64,000 nucleotides of DNA. Source: Streptomyces sp. Ru62. Its GTDB lineage: Bacteria; Actinomycetota; Actinomycetes; Streptomycetales; Streptomycetaceae. The notes beneath the pieces are model-generated. The model had not been told where the DNA came from and made no database searches. It saw nothing but the letters and a program-made list of their open reading frames with translations. Location: contig NZ_PQSU01000005.1 of assembly GCF_002920615.1 (NCBI RefSeq), forward strand, positions 1-64,000, in the 5' to 3' direction. Of the stretch, positions 28,492-38,500 are shown one piece after another (within the stretch, counting starts at the first letter, position 1; each line of letters begins with the position of its first letter). The position numbers were made by a program, and so were the translations under genes.

Positions 28492-28803
28492 TCACTTGCC
28501 CTGGTTCGTCTTGACGGAGTCGGCCGCGTCCCGGACCTGCCCGTCCGTGTCCGTCAGGATGCCCGATGCCGAGATCAGCCCCGCCGCGCGCCGGGCCGTG
28601 CTGCCACTGAGGATCTGCGCGCCCGCCTGCCAGGTCGCGCAGAACGCCGCGAATGACGAGGACGCGGACGAATGCCCGAAGGACGCACTGCGTCCCGCCG
28701 ACTCCTCCAAATCGAAACCCTCGGTGGGGCGTAGGGCCTCGACAACGTCTTTCGCGCCCTTTTTGAGGGCCTGCGAATCCGCACCCAGATCAGGATCAGC
28801 CAT
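28492..28803 (-). CDS. Small helical ESX-like partner
   Basis: 103 residues from the ATG at 28803, with GAGGG upstream; 12 more in-frame residues precede it but lack a ribosome binding site. Polar helix about 8-28, Ser-rich turn, second helix with FCATWQAGAQIL (W58-x-A-G), then VRDAADSVKTNQGK. The size and architecture fit an ESX-like or PE-like partner for the 413-residue protein encoded 18 bp downstream. It is first gene of the minus-strand operon 28803-26689 and is divergent from 28917. Confidence 0.78.
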   Translation of the reverse strand: MADPDLGADSQALKKGAKDVVEALRPTEGFDLEESAGRSASFGHSSASSSFAAFCATWQAGAQILSGSTARRAAGLISASGILTDTDGQVRDAADSVKTNQGK

Positions 28804-28916
28804 GGCTGCCCTCGCCTTCCTCAACTCCAGCCGAAACAACGCTCATTGACGCACTTAATGATCGGCGCGCGAAGTGTAGCATCGGCACCTACGAGCATCA
28901 GAAGGCGAACTCAACG

Positions 28917-29537
28917 ATGAACTTCGACGACCTGCCGCATCCGACGAAGCAACGGGACGTGGTCATCGTCAACGACCGGGAAATACCGCGTCGTTACTTT
29001 CTCATGGCCGCCGCCGGTGTCCTCGTTCTCTTCGGTGGCGCTTTCGGTGGCATCGTCTGGGCCAGTTGGTCCGACGCCCAGGAGGACTCCCGCGACGACG
29101 AGGAGGTCTCCGCCCTCGTCGCCCTCGCGCAGCGGCGTGGATGGACGTACCGGGCGCGCGTCGCTGGTGGCGCCGACCGTTACGAGGGCGCCACGCCCTT
29201 TCCTGACGTGTCATCGGGACTGAGCGTCTGGGACTGCGTCGAAGGCCGGCATCGCGGCCGTACTGTTCGCTGCTTCGAGTACCGCGACGCGCGGACCGTC
29301 CAGTCGGCGGGCCCCGGGCACTCCCTCACGAAGACGTCGTACTACGCCGTCTTCTCGGTCACCGCTCCGAACGCCGTCCCGCGTTCCGTGCTCCGCGCGG
29401 CGGACGCCGAAAGCCCGCTCCGGTTCAACAGGGGCGAACTCATCACCTGGGCCAAGGGTCGGCTCCGGGAAGAAGACGTTGTGCCCAAGCTCAATTACCT
29501 TTGTGATGTCCTCGACCGCGCGTTTGATTCCCGGTGA
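28917..29537 (+). CDS. Membrane-anchored protein, paralogue of 25967-26671
   Basis: 206 residues. A polar N-terminus (30 residues) precedes one membrane segment (about 32-56, RYFLMAAAGVLVLFGGAFGGIVWASW). The cytoplasmic or external domain shares TVRCFEY, YYAVFSVTAP, RGELITWAKGRL and LNYLCDVLDR with the 234-residue protein. GAAGG lies about 10 bp before the ATG. It is divergent from the 103-residue gene, with a 113-bp shared promoter region (28804-28916). No named family. Confidence 0.82.
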   Translation: MNFDDLPHPTKQRDVVIVNDREIPRRYFLMAAAGVLVLFGGAFGGIVWASWSDAQEDSRDDEEVSALVALAQRRGWTYRARVAGGADRYEGATPFPDVSSGLSVWDCVEGRHRGRTVRCFEYRDARTVQSAGPGHSLTKTSYYAVFSVTAPNAVPRSVLRAADAESPLRFNRGELITWAKGRLREEDVVPKLNYLCDVLDRAFDSR

Positions 29538-29654
29538 GGATGTCCGGCGGGTCAAGTGAAGGGACGCGTACGCGGGATGGAGGATTTATGAAGCTTCCTG
29601 GGTGCCAGTATGCTTCGGGCGTTCTCTCATCCTGATACCCGGAATGGAGCCCCC

Positions 29655-30008
29655 ATGGCGATAGTCAGCACGTCCGCAGCAGCATGGAGTCTTTCGGCTG
29701 TGGCCGCCGGTGTGCTGCTTGTCGGCTGTTCGGGGTCGGTCACCGTGGAGAAGTCCGAGCCGAAGATCTCCGCCGGCAAGCTGGCCGACACGGTTTCCGA
29801 GAAGCTCGCGGCCCAGACGGGTCGGCCGAAGCCGGACATCACCTGTCCGGAGGACCTCGCGGGCAAGGTCGGCACCACCACCCGTTGCACGCTCACTGCC
29901 GACGACGGCAGCACGCTGGGCGTGACGGTGACGGTCTCCTCGGTGAAGGGGAGCCAGATCAACTTCGATTTCAAGGCCGACGACAAGGCCTCCCCGCCGG
30001 CGAGCTGA
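29655..30008 (+). CDS. DUF4333 lipoprotein
   Basis: 117 residues from the ATG at 29655, which has GGAG 6 bp upstream; the frame is open to 29610 without support. The signal peptide ends in the lipobox LLVGC (Cys25). The mature part is a DUF4333 domain: KLADTVSEKLAAQTG, then ITCPEDLAGKVGTTTRCTL and DGSTLGVTVTVSSV, with two cysteines that probably pair. DUF4333 proteins are small actinobacterial cell-surface proteins of unknown function. Convergent with mycP2. Confidence 0.85.
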   Translation: MAIVSTSAAAWSLSAVAAGVLLVGCSGSVTVEKSEPKISAGKLADTVSEKLAAQTGRPKPDITCPEDLAGKVGTTTRCTLTADDGSTLGVTVTVSSVKGSQINFDFKADDKASPPAS

Positions 30009-30047
30009 CGCGGACCTCTTCACAGCGAACAAGGCGGTACGACGTCC

Positions 30048-30076
30048 GGCGGCGGTGTCCCCGAGGCACCGCCGCC
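30048..30076. terminator. Convergent hairpin
   Basis: A 10-bp perfect stem GGCGGCGGTG / CACCGCCGCC with a 9-nt loop lies between the DUF4333 gene and mycP2. Confidence 0.7.
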
Positions 30077-30116
30077 GCACCATGGCTCCGTCACCGACGG
30101 CGCCGGAGAGCCGCCG

Positions 30117-31382
30117 TCAGGAGGTGCGCGGACGGCCCCCGCGTCTGCGCCGCGCGTCCCGGATCGCCACCGCCGTGCCCGTCAGGCCCGCCACCAGCAC
30201 CAGGCCTCCCACGACCGTGTACGTGGCCAGGCGGTTGTCGCGTTCCTCGGCCGTCTCGCCGAAGTGCAGGGGGGTGACCGACGGGGCCTCTCCCCTGGCC
30301 ATGCCGTTCTCGGGTTTCGGGGACTCGACGGGGTGCGCCGGGTCCACCTCCGTGAGTGCCTTCACGGGGTCTACCACGCCCCAGCCCACCAGCCGGTCAC
30401 GTCCGGGGATCGAGCGTTCCGCGGTCTGTTCGATCTGGGCGACGACCTGCTGGGCCGTCCAGTCGGGGTACTTGGACTTCAACAGGGCGGCCACGCCCGC
30501 GACATAGGGTGCCGAGAAGCTCGTACCGTTGTCCGAGCAGTGGCCGTTGCCCGGGACCGTGGAGATCATGTCGACGCCGGGGGCGGCGACCCCCACGAAG
30601 TCTCCCGACTGTGAGAACGCGGCGCGTTCGTTGTTGCGGTCGGAGGCCGCCACCGCCAGGACGCCTTCGTACGACGCGGGGTACGTGACCTTGACGTTGC
30701 CGCCCAGGCCGTCGTTGCCGGCGGAGGCCACGACGACGACCTTCCGGTTGAGTGCGTAGTCGACGGCGTCCTTCAGCTTCGTGGTCTTCGGGTCGAGCGC
30801 CTCGGCCGTGTCCTGGGAGATGTTGATGACGTCGGCGCCCGCCTGGACCGCGTAGGTGATGGCCTGGGCCAGTGAGTCGGCCGTGCCGTCGCCCTCGGCG
30901 TCGTTCTGCTTGATCGGGATGATCGTGGCGTCCGGGGCCAGGCCCACGAAGCCCGTGCCCTTCGCCGGGCGGGCCGCGATGATGCCTGCCACGCGCGTGC
31001 CGTGGCCGACCGTGTCGGTGGTGCCCGACTTGTTGCCGCGGTCTATCTTCTCGCCCTTGCGGTTCTTCTCGGGCAGCAGGTTCTTGCCCCTGGACGCGTC
31101 CACGGCCTTGGTGAGCTGCGGGTTCTTGACGTCCACACCCGTGTCGATCACGGCCACCTGGACGCCCTTGCCCGTGGACCGCGCCCACAGCTCGTCCAGG
31201 TTGACGCGCTGCAGCGCCCACGGCCGGCCCGCGTACGGCTTCGACGGGAACGTGCACTGACCGTCGTCCGCCCGGGCCGGGGAAGCGGGCAGGGCGAGCA
31301 CGGTGCTCGTGGCGGTGAGGGCCACGGCGGCGGCCACGACCACCGCTCGGGTCGCGGCTCCCGACGTCCTTGCCTTCAGCAT
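30117..31382 (-). CDS. mycP: T7SS-associated subtilisin-like protease (mycosin 2)
   Basis: 421 residues. There is a signal peptide cut near PARADD (about 39), a subtilase domain and a C-terminal membrane segment (TYTVVGGLVLVAGLTGTAVAI) with a basic tail. The catalytic triad is D80 (VAVIDTGVD), H127 (VGHGTRVAG) and S288 (NGTSFSAPYVAG), fully canonical. It starts 24 bp after the eccB stop, so it belongs to the eccB-mycP operon. It is the more orthodox of the two mycosins here and the more likely structural partner of the EccBCDE complex. Confidence 0.94.
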   Translation of the reverse strand: MLKARTSGAATRAVVVAAAVALTATSTVLALPASPARADDGQCTFPSKPYAGRPWALQRVNLDELWARSTGKGVQVAVIDTGVDVKNPQLTKAVDASRGKNLLPEKNRKGEKIDRGNKSGTTDTVGHGTRVAGIIAARPAKGTGFVGLAPDATIIPIKQNDAEGDGTADSLAQAITYAVQAGADVINISQDTAEALDPKTTKLKDAVDYALNRKVVVVASAGNDGLGGNVKVTYPASYEGVLAVAASDRNNERAAFSQSGDFVGVAAPGVDMISTVPGNGHCSDNGTSFSAPYVAGVAALLKSKYPDWTAQQVVAQIEQTAERSIPGRDRLVGWGVVDPVKALTEVDPAHPVESPKPENGMARGEAPSVTPLHFGETAEERDNRLATYTVVGGLVLVAGLTGTAVAIRDARRRRGGRPRTS

Positions 31383-31406
31383 GAGTCCGTTCTCCTCCGC
31401 GCGCCG

Positions 31407-32930
31407 CTACGAACCCTGCGGCTGCCGCGCCGCCGCCTCCGACAGGCGCGGGCCCGTCGGCAGGAACGTCGACCACGTGAGCGGGATGGGCGTGGGCGTC
31501 AGTTTCTCGTAACCGAGGCGGGTCTGGGCGATCTTCGCCTCGGCCAGTTCCTCCTTGCGCTTCTTGGCGGAGGTGCCGATGCCCTTGTCGTCGGTGGCGC
31601 TGTCGCTGTTGGACTGCAAGGCGTAGCGCAGGCCCGTGTCGGTGACCAGGAAGACGCCGCCGGCCGTGGTCTCCGTGCCCTGGAACTGACGGTAGAGCTG
31701 ACCGGAACCGGCGGTGACGTAGGCGCTGGAGGAACCCGTGGGCAGCTGCGCGGGGAAGTCCTTGCCGACCCAGGTGGACAGGGTCGTCGCTCCCTTCGCG
31801 CCGACCGACCGCAGCACGTTGCAGACCGTGTTGCGGCCGCTGGTGGCGCTGGAGCCGTCGTTCACCGTCCTCGGCTTGTACGTCGGCCAGTCCTTGTCGT
31901 CGTCGAAGGCCGTGCTGTCGGCGACCGCGCCGGGGCTGACCTGCTGCGCCTCACCGGCCTGGCCGACGCCGACGAGCTGACCGCTGTTGAGCAGGAGCGT
32001 GGCGGTGAACTCGGAGATGCGGGCCACCTTGCCCCGCAGGACGACGTAGTACCGCAACACCTGTCCGTCGTAGGCCTTGATGACCTCGCCGACCTTGTCG
32101 TACTGCGCGGGCATGATCCCGGCGTCGGCCTTCGCGCCGGGTGTGCCCTCGATCGGCGGGATCGCGATCGGGGCGCCCTTGCGGAGGGTGTCGAGCCATT
32201 CCTGGGAGACGCGCTGCGGGGCACGGCCCCGGGTGTCAAGGGCTTTGAGGAGTTCCTTGTCGCCCGGGTCGGCGAGCTTGTACGCCTTGCCCTGGCCGTC
32301 GACGACGTACTGGGTCTTGCCGTCCGGACCGACGACGTACATCAGGTCGCCGCGGGTGAGCCGGTCGGGCCCCTCCGTCTTGGACCACTCCTTCTTCGCG
32401 AGGACGAACGCCGCCTTCTGGATGGCCCGGCCGCCGTCGGCGGGGCGCTCGCAGACCGCCCAGCGCTTGGCGGCCTCGGCCTCGTCCGGGGAGGGCAGGC
32501 GGTCGGGCGCGTACGGGATGCCGATGGTGGCGCCGTGCGGAGGCCTGCCGCTGTCCAGGATCTTCTCGTCGACGGTGATGACGCTGGCCTTGCTGGGGTC
32601 CAGGAGCAGCTTGGCGGAGGCCATGTTGAGGACGGGGTGGAGCTGCTTCTGCTTGCCCGTCTTGAGGACGACGTACCGGGTGGTCGACTTGCTGGCGACG
32701 ATGACGTGTTCCTCGGGGGTGTCCCAGCCCTTGGGTGCCGTCGGGCTGAACATGCCGATCGCGCCGAACACCGCGAGGATCACCACACCGACGACGACGC
32801 CGGGGACCAGTGCGCCCAGCGGCTTGGGAGCGCCCTCCTCCGAGCCGGAGGGGGAAGGCTGCAGGAAGGACGCGAGCGTGCGGCGCTTCGCGAAGGTGTA
32901 GGCGTTGAGTTCGTCCCGCCGTGATGCCAT
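31407..32930 (-). CDS. eccB: T7SS membrane protein EccB
   Basis: 507 residues. A conserved cytoplasmic start, SRRDELNAYTFAKRRTLAS, precedes one membrane helix (about 43-63, LVPGVVVGVVILAVFGAIGMF). A large extracytoplasmic domain follows, with the EccB features VASKSTTRYVVLKTGKQKQLHPVLNMASA and RWAVCERP and paired cysteines. EccB forms the periplasm-side (cell-wall-side) part of the complex. First gene of the minus-strand eccB-mycP operon, divergent from eccE. Confidence 0.95.
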   Translation of the reverse strand: MASRRDELNAYTFAKRRTLASFLQPSPSGSEEGAPKPLGALVPGVVVGVVILAVFGAIGMFSPTAPKGWDTPEEHVIVASKSTTRYVVLKTGKQKQLHPVLNMASAKLLLDPSKASVITVDEKILDSGRPPHGATIGIPYAPDRLPSPDEAEAAKRWAVCERPADGGRAIQKAAFVLAKKEWSKTEGPDRLTRGDLMYVVGPDGKTQYVVDGQGKAYKLADPGDKELLKALDTRGRAPQRVSQEWLDTLRKGAPIAIPPIEGTPGAKADAGIMPAQYDKVGEVIKAYDGQVLRYYVVLRGKVARISEFTATLLLNSGQLVGVGQAGEAQQVSPGAVADSTAFDDDKDWPTYKPRTVNDGSSATSGRNTVCNVLRSVGAKGATTLSTWVGKDFPAQLPTGSSSAYVTAGSGQLYRQFQGTETTAGGVFLVTDTGLRYALQSNSDSATDDKGIGTSAKKRKEELAEAKIAQTRLGYEKLTPTPIPLTWSTFLPTGPRLSEAAARQPQGS

Positions 32931-33137
32931 CTGTGTCCGCTCTCTCCCCGTTGCGGAGCCGTGGGGGACCTGTGAAGATCCGTCCCCCGTCCTCGGTTTT
33001 CCTCTGGTGCCTCGACTGTCAGACCCGGCCCCTACTATGCCTGTTGCGAGGACGTGCTGGTGGCACGGGTAGGGTGCTCAGGGCTTGAAGGGACCGGAGC
33101 GCAAGGGATTTCGGGAGAGTTCGGGGGTTTTGAAGTG

Positions 33138-34499
33138 ATGGCTTCCGCAACGCGGACCCGGTCGCGATCGCAATCGGGATCACGATCGGGTGGCGCGCGC
33201 CGGTCGGGTGCCCGCGGCTCTTCCTCCGGGCGGGGCGGCGCCCAGCAGGCGCCCACGCCCTACCAGGGCGCCTTCGCCCCGCGTCCGGAGTCCCGCTCGG
33301 GCCGTGGCGGTTCGTTCGCGGTGCAGCGGCTGGTGCTGCTGGAGATCGCGGGCGCCCTCGCCCTGTGCGGCTGGCTCATCGGCACGGTCGCGCTGATCGC
33401 CGTCGCCCCCGTCTCCCTGGTGTTCGTGGTGCTCGCCGTCGTACGGCGCCGGGGACGCTCCCTGCCGGAATGGCTCGGCACCCTGCTGGCCATGCGGGCC
33501 CGCATACGGCGGGCCGCCGGCACTCCGGTGCCGCCGGGGACCGACTCCGGTCTCGCGCCCGCCGTGGAGTGCGACCCGACCCTGCGCACGTTCAGCTTCA
33601 ACCGCGGTGACGACCGCGATCAGCGGCCGATCGGCATGGTGGGCGACGGCGGCTTCCTGACCGCGGTGCTCCAGGTGGAGTCGGACGTCGACGCGCTGCG
33701 CGCGGAGCACGGGAGGCGACCGCTGCCGATGGCGCTCGTCCGCGACGTCCTCGAAGTCGACGGCATCCAGTTGGAGTCGGCGCAGATCGTGGTGCACACC
33801 CAGCCCGCGCCCGCGCTGCACCTGCCCCAGCAGTCCGTCGTCGTCAGCAATTACGCGCCGCTGCAGGCCCAGACCGGCTCCCCCGCGGTCCGCATCACCT
33901 GGATCGCATTGAAGCTCGACCCCGAGCTGTGCCCGGAGGCGGTGGCCGCGCGCGGCGGCGGGCTGCTGGGGGCACAGAAGTGCCTGGCCCGCTCGGCCGA
34001 ACACCTGTCGAGCCGGCTGACCGGCGCCGGGTTCCGGGCGAACGTGCTCACCGAGGAGGAGCTGACGGCCGCCATCGCCACCTCCGCGTGTGCCAACCCG
34101 ATGGTGACCGCCCAGGCCGGGCGGGGCGAGGCACCGCAGCGACGGACCGAGGAGTCCAGTCGCAGCTGGCGCTGCGACAACCGCCGGCACACCACCTACT
34201 GGGTGCGGCGCTGGCCCCAGCTCGGCGGCTCCGGCGGCTCGCTGGCCCAGCTGGTGGCACAGCTGACCGCGGTGCCCGCGCTCGCGACGACCTTCAGCCT
34301 GACGCTGGCCAAGGGCGCGCAGCAGGACGTGACCGTCACCGGCCATGTGCGGATCACCGGCCGCAGCAAGCAGGAACTGACCGACGCGCGGCGCGATCTG
34401 GAGCGTGCGGCACAGCAGGCGCGCACCGGGCTGGCGCGCCTGGACCGTGAACAACTCCCCGGCGTTCTGGCGACCTTGCCGCTCGGAGGTGCCCGCTGA
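33138..34499 (+). CDS. eccE: T7SS membrane protein EccE
   Basis: 453 residues from ATG at 33138 (a GTG one codon earlier is possible; the frame is open to 33054). The N-terminus is Arg/Ser/Gly-rich. Two adjacent membrane segments (about 62-100, LVLLEIAGALALCGWLIG and VALIAVAPVSLVFVVLAVV) are followed by a cytoplasmic domain, with RTFSFNRGDDRDQRPIG and WRCDNRRHTTYWVRRWP typical of actinobacterial EccE. EccE lies at the edge of the complex. Its stop overlaps the next start by one base. Confidence 0.88.
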   Translation: MASATRTRSRSQSGSRSGGARRSGARGSSSGRGGAQQAPTPYQGAFAPRPESRSGRGGSFAVQRLVLLEIAGALALCGWLIGTVALIAVAPVSLVFVVLAVVRRRGRSLPEWLGTLLAMRARIRRAAGTPVPPGTDSGLAPAVECDPTLRTFSFNRGDDRDQRPIGMVGDGGFLTAVLQVESDVDALRAEHGRRPLPMALVRDVLEVDGIQLESAQIVVHTQPAPALHLPQQSVVVSNYAPLQAQTGSPAVRITWIALKLDPELCPEAVAARGGGLLGAQKCLARSAEHLSSRLTGAGFRANVLTEEELTAAIATSACANPMVTAQAGRGEAPQRRTEESSRSWRCDNRRHTTYWVRRWPQLGGSGGSLAQLVAQLTAVPALATTFSLTLAKGAQQDVTVTGHVRITGRSKQELTDARRDLERAAQQARTGLARLDREQLPGVLATLPLGGAR

Positions 34500-35248
34500 T
34501 GACCACGACGACCTCGCCCACCCCGTCCGGTCCGGGGCTCGGTGAGCGGCTGCGCACCGGCTTCGGCCTGCTCGGTCCCCGTCACCCCAGGCACACTCTG
34601 CCCGTGGAGCAGCTGGACGCGCTGAACCTGCCCATCGGCGACGACGGCGTGGTGGTCGGCGTCAACAACGAGGGACAGCCCGCCATCCTCGGGGTGAACC
34701 GCCCGACGCCGTACGACATCGTGCTCATCGGCGGCCTGTGGACCGCGCAGGTCATGGCACTGCGCTCCGCCGCCACCGGTGCCCGGGTCGCGGTGGAGAC
34801 CGGGCGGCCGCAGGCCTGGATGCAGATGGTGCATGCCATGGGCGGTGGGCAGAACGGGTTGTCCGTGTACGACGTCGGGCGGGTGCCGCCGCAGGGTGCC
34901 TCCGCCGGTACGCCGGTGCTGGTGGTGCGGGACTGCGGGATGCGGCCCCCGCGCGGCCGGGTGGTGTCCGGTCCCTGGCAGTCCGTGCTGACCCTGCTGC
35001 CGTATCTCAGTCCCGTCGCGCCCCGGCTGCTGCGGCAGGCGCGGCTCGCCGGTATCCAGCGGGTCTCGCCGGACGAGGCGGCCGAACTGGGGCGCACGAT
35101 GGGGCTGTCGCGGACCGAGGTGGAGTCGCTGCCGGGGCTGCCCGACGGCGTCACCCTGTGGTGTACCGACCGTGACCGGCAGTACGTGCTGACGCAACCC
35201 ACCGACGCCGAGATCGGATTGTTGGGCACACCCCGGCGGATGGACTGA
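34499..35248 (+). CDS. T7SS-locus protein translated with EccE
   Basis: 249 residues, soluble, with ATG overlapping the eccE stop (TGATG). No membrane segment or signal peptide. Conserved-looking stretches are GDDGVVVGVNNEGQPAILGVNRPTPYD (as shorter blocks), GGLWTAQVMALRSAATGA, WMQMVHAMGGGQNG and VVRDCGMRPPRG. The compact alpha/beta pattern and tight coupling suggest a cytoplasmic accessory of the secretion complex, commonly present in Streptomyces ESX loci. No named family recognised. Confidence 0.8.
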   Translation: MTTTTSPTPSGPGLGERLRTGFGLLGPRHPRHTLPVEQLDALNLPIGDDGVVVGVNNEGQPAILGVNRPTPYDIVLIGGLWTAQVMALRSAATGARVAVETGRPQAWMQMVHAMGGGQNGLSVYDVGRVPPQGASAGTPVLVVRDCGMRPPRGRVVSGPWQSVLTLLPYLSPVAPRLLRQARLAGIQRVSPDEAAELGRTMGLSRTEVESLPGLPDGVTLWCTDRDRQYVLTQPTDAEIGLLGTPRRMD

Positions 35249-35550
35249 ACTACCCTTTTCCGTCCCTTTTGTTCAGGACGTCGTACGCGGTCGCACAGCG
35301 CGGACCGGTGTCTGTGCGCGTGCCGTGGCCTGGTGTGCGGGCACGGAGAGGTGGGCGGGCCTGCCGAGGTGTGGCTCCTGGTGATTAGGCTGGGAGCGGG
35401 CGCGATGACAGGACCCGTGAACCGGCGTCGGTGTCCCGGGGGGAGAGCCGGTGCTTCGGACCGCCCCCGAACGACTACGGACGACTCGGTACGACACGAC
35501 ATGGTCGCCCCGGCACGGCATGAGGGTGCTCGACCACACCAGGAGGAACT
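35249..35550. other. 302-bp gap upstream of the EspI-like gene
   Basis: No supportable gene. It should carry the promoter for 35551; I see no convincing -10/-35 pair. AGGAGGA directly precedes the GTG start. Confidence 0.4.
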
Positions 35551-38500
35551 GTGAGCAGCGATCGGGACGGGATGCGCGGGGGCTGGGGCACACCCGGCGA
35601 TGACCAGCCCGACGCGGAGGCCGTCGAGACCACCGGCGAGTTCACCATCGACTACGCTCCCCCCGCCTGGTACACGCAGAACGCGTCGGGGGCGGGCGGT
35701 ACGGGTGCCGGTGGCGCGGGCGGTACGAGCGGTGCCGGCGGTTTCGCCGGGTCGACCGGGTCCACCGGGTCCGCTGCTGCCGGTGACTCGGGCACTCCGG
35801 CGGCTCCTGGACTGCCGTTCCCCACGGGCACGCCGGTTCCGGGTCCGACGCCGCCCCCGCCGGCCACTCCGCCGGTGGCCGGCCCGCCGGTGGGTACGCC
35901 ACCGCAGGGAACTCCGTTCATTCCGGCGCAGGGGGCTTCGTACGGTCCGGCGCAGGGCACTCCGTACGGTCCGGCGCAGGGCGCTTCGTTCACTCCGCCC
36001 CAGGGGACTGCGTACGCTCCCCCGGCCGGGCCCGCGCACCCCGCGCCGCCGACCGGTGACCCCGTTCCGATGCCACGGCTGCCCGAGGGCTTCGAGCCAC
36101 AGAAGGCCCAGTCTGCCCAGTCGGAGGCGCCGGCCGCTTCCGGTGTGGTCGAGCCGGAGACGGACAACGGGGATCTGGAGAGCGGGGCGACCATGCGGTT
36201 CTCCGCCGTCGCGCTGAAGCGGCAGATGGCGGAGATCGCCGAGCGCGCTGGTGCCGCCGGGGAGCCGGCCGAGGCCGGCCATGAGGGCTCCGCCGGTTCC
36301 GAGGGTTCCGCCGGTGCCGACGAGTCATCGGGTGCGGAGGGTTCCGGCGCTGCGGAGGGCTCCGCCGGTGCGGAAGGTGCCGGCGGTTCGCAGGGTTCTC
36401 TCGGTGCCTCGGGCGCCGACGGGTCCGTCGCTGCCGAAGGGCCCACCGCTGCCGAGGGGTCCACCGCTGCCGAGGGGTCCGTCGCTGCCGAGGGGTTCGT
36501 CGCTGCGGAGGGCGACGCCCAACGCGCCGGGAAGTCCGGTGACGAGGACGGCGCCGAGGAATCTGGTGGCGAGGCCGCCACACAGGACGGCTCGGTCGCG
36601 GAGGCCGTCGTTCCGGCGGGTTCCGCCACCGACGCAACCGCCGACGAGAAGACCGCGACGGAATCGAGCGTCGCCGAGCAGGCCGCCGCCGAGCAGGGCG
36701 GCACCGGGGAGGGTGACCCCGAGAAGGGGGGCGCCGAGGAGAGCCGCGCTGACGGGGGCGCGGCCGACGCCGTGCGTCCCGCCCTGTCGGAGGGCTCCGC
36801 CGACTCGGCACGGTCCGATGCGCCGAAGCCCGCGGACGCCGGGGCAGCGGGCGTGACCACCCCGGGCGGTGTGCCCCGGCCCGGTGCGGCGGAAGACAGC
36901 GCATCACCGGGTGACGGTGCTGCGGACAGCGGTGCGTCGGCCAGCGCGGCCCCGCACGCCGACGCGGCCCATCCCGGTGACCCGGCATCCGGTGCCCCGC
37001 AGCCCCACGCGGCTCAGCCCGCCCCCGGGCAGCCCGGCGGATACGGCTTCCCACAGCCGGACGCCGCCCACCCCGGCGCCCAGCCGCACGCGGCTCAGCC
37101 CGCCCCCGGCGCCCCCTACGGCGCCGTACCGCCCGCTCCCCCGGCCCCGCAGGGTGCCCAGCCTGGTTGGACGCCGTCCGCGTCGCAGAACGGGCTGCCC
37201 TCGCTGCCGCCCTCGTACCAGCCCGCCGCCCCGGCCGCCGCCGCCCAGTGGCCCGCACAGCCCGGGCAGCAGCCGGCCGCCGCCCCGCAGCAGCCCGGTC
37301 CGATGCCCGGCCGGCAGCCGCAGGCGACCGGCAGCCAGGGCCCCGCCGGCATGCCCGGTCAGCAGCCGCCGTTCCAGCCGCAGGCACCGCAGCCCGCGCC
37401 CTCCGGGTGGAACCAGCCGAACCACGCCGGCCAGGCCAACCCCGCCGGCCAACCGGGGCAGCCGGGCGCGACCAGCGCGCCGGCGCCCGGCCCGCAGCCG
37501 GCTCCCCACAGCCCCGCTCCCGGCCCCACCCCGCCTCCGAGCGGCTACGGCTTCCCCCAGCCCGGCGCCCCGGTGCCCGGCGCTCCCAACCCCCCGGTCC
37601 AGCCCGGCGCTTACGGCTTCCCGCAACCCCCGGCGCCCCAGCCGCACCCCAACGGCCCCACACCGCCGAGCGGTTACGGCTTCCCGCAGCCGGGCCTGCC
37701 CAACTCCACCGCTCAGGCGGGCGGATACGGTTTCCCGCAGCCGGGGAATCACAACCCGCAGCCGCAGCCCGGTGGTTACGGCTTCCCGCAGCCGCCTCAG
37801 AATCCGGACGGTGCCCCCGGCGCCCCGCAGCCCCCGCACGCCCCGGTCGACCCCCGCTCCGGCGCCGCGTGGCCGCAGCCCGTTCAGCACGATCAGCGGC
37901 AGCCGACCAACCCCGGTGCCGCGCCGCTCGGTTACACCGCCGCCGTGGAGCTGTCCTCGGACCGGCTGCTCAACAACAAGAAGCAGAAGGCGAAGAGCGG
38001 ACGGCCCGCGGCGGCGGGCGGCCGGTTCAAGCTCGGTGGCAAGAAGGAGGAGGCCGAGCGGCAGCGCAAGCTGGAGCTGATCCGTACGCCGGTGCTGTCC
38101 TGCTACCGGATCGCGGTCATCAGCCTCAAGGGCGGTGTCGGGAAGACCACGACCACCACCGCGCTCGGCTCCACCCTCGCCACCGAGCGGCAGGACAAGA
38201 TCCTCGCCATCGACGCCAACCCGGACGCCGGTACGCTCGGGCGGCGGGTGCGCCGGGAGACCGGGGCCACCATCCGTGACCTCGTCCAGGCCATCCCGTA
38301 CCTCAACTCCTACATGGACATCCGGCGGTTCACCTCCCAGGCGCCCTCCGGTCTGGAGATCATCGCCAACGACGTGGACCCGGCCGTCTCGACCACGTTC
38401 AACGACGAGGACTACCGGCGTGCGATCGATGTGCTCGGCCGGCAGTACCCGGTCATCCTGACCGACTCGGGCACCGGTCTGCTCTACAGCGCCATGCGCG

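Noticed and set aside
36250..36530. Repeats in the EspI-like gene as a mobile or phase-variable array
   Set aside because: They stay in frame and encode low-complexity AAEGS-type protein repeats, so they are better explained as part of the coding sequence.
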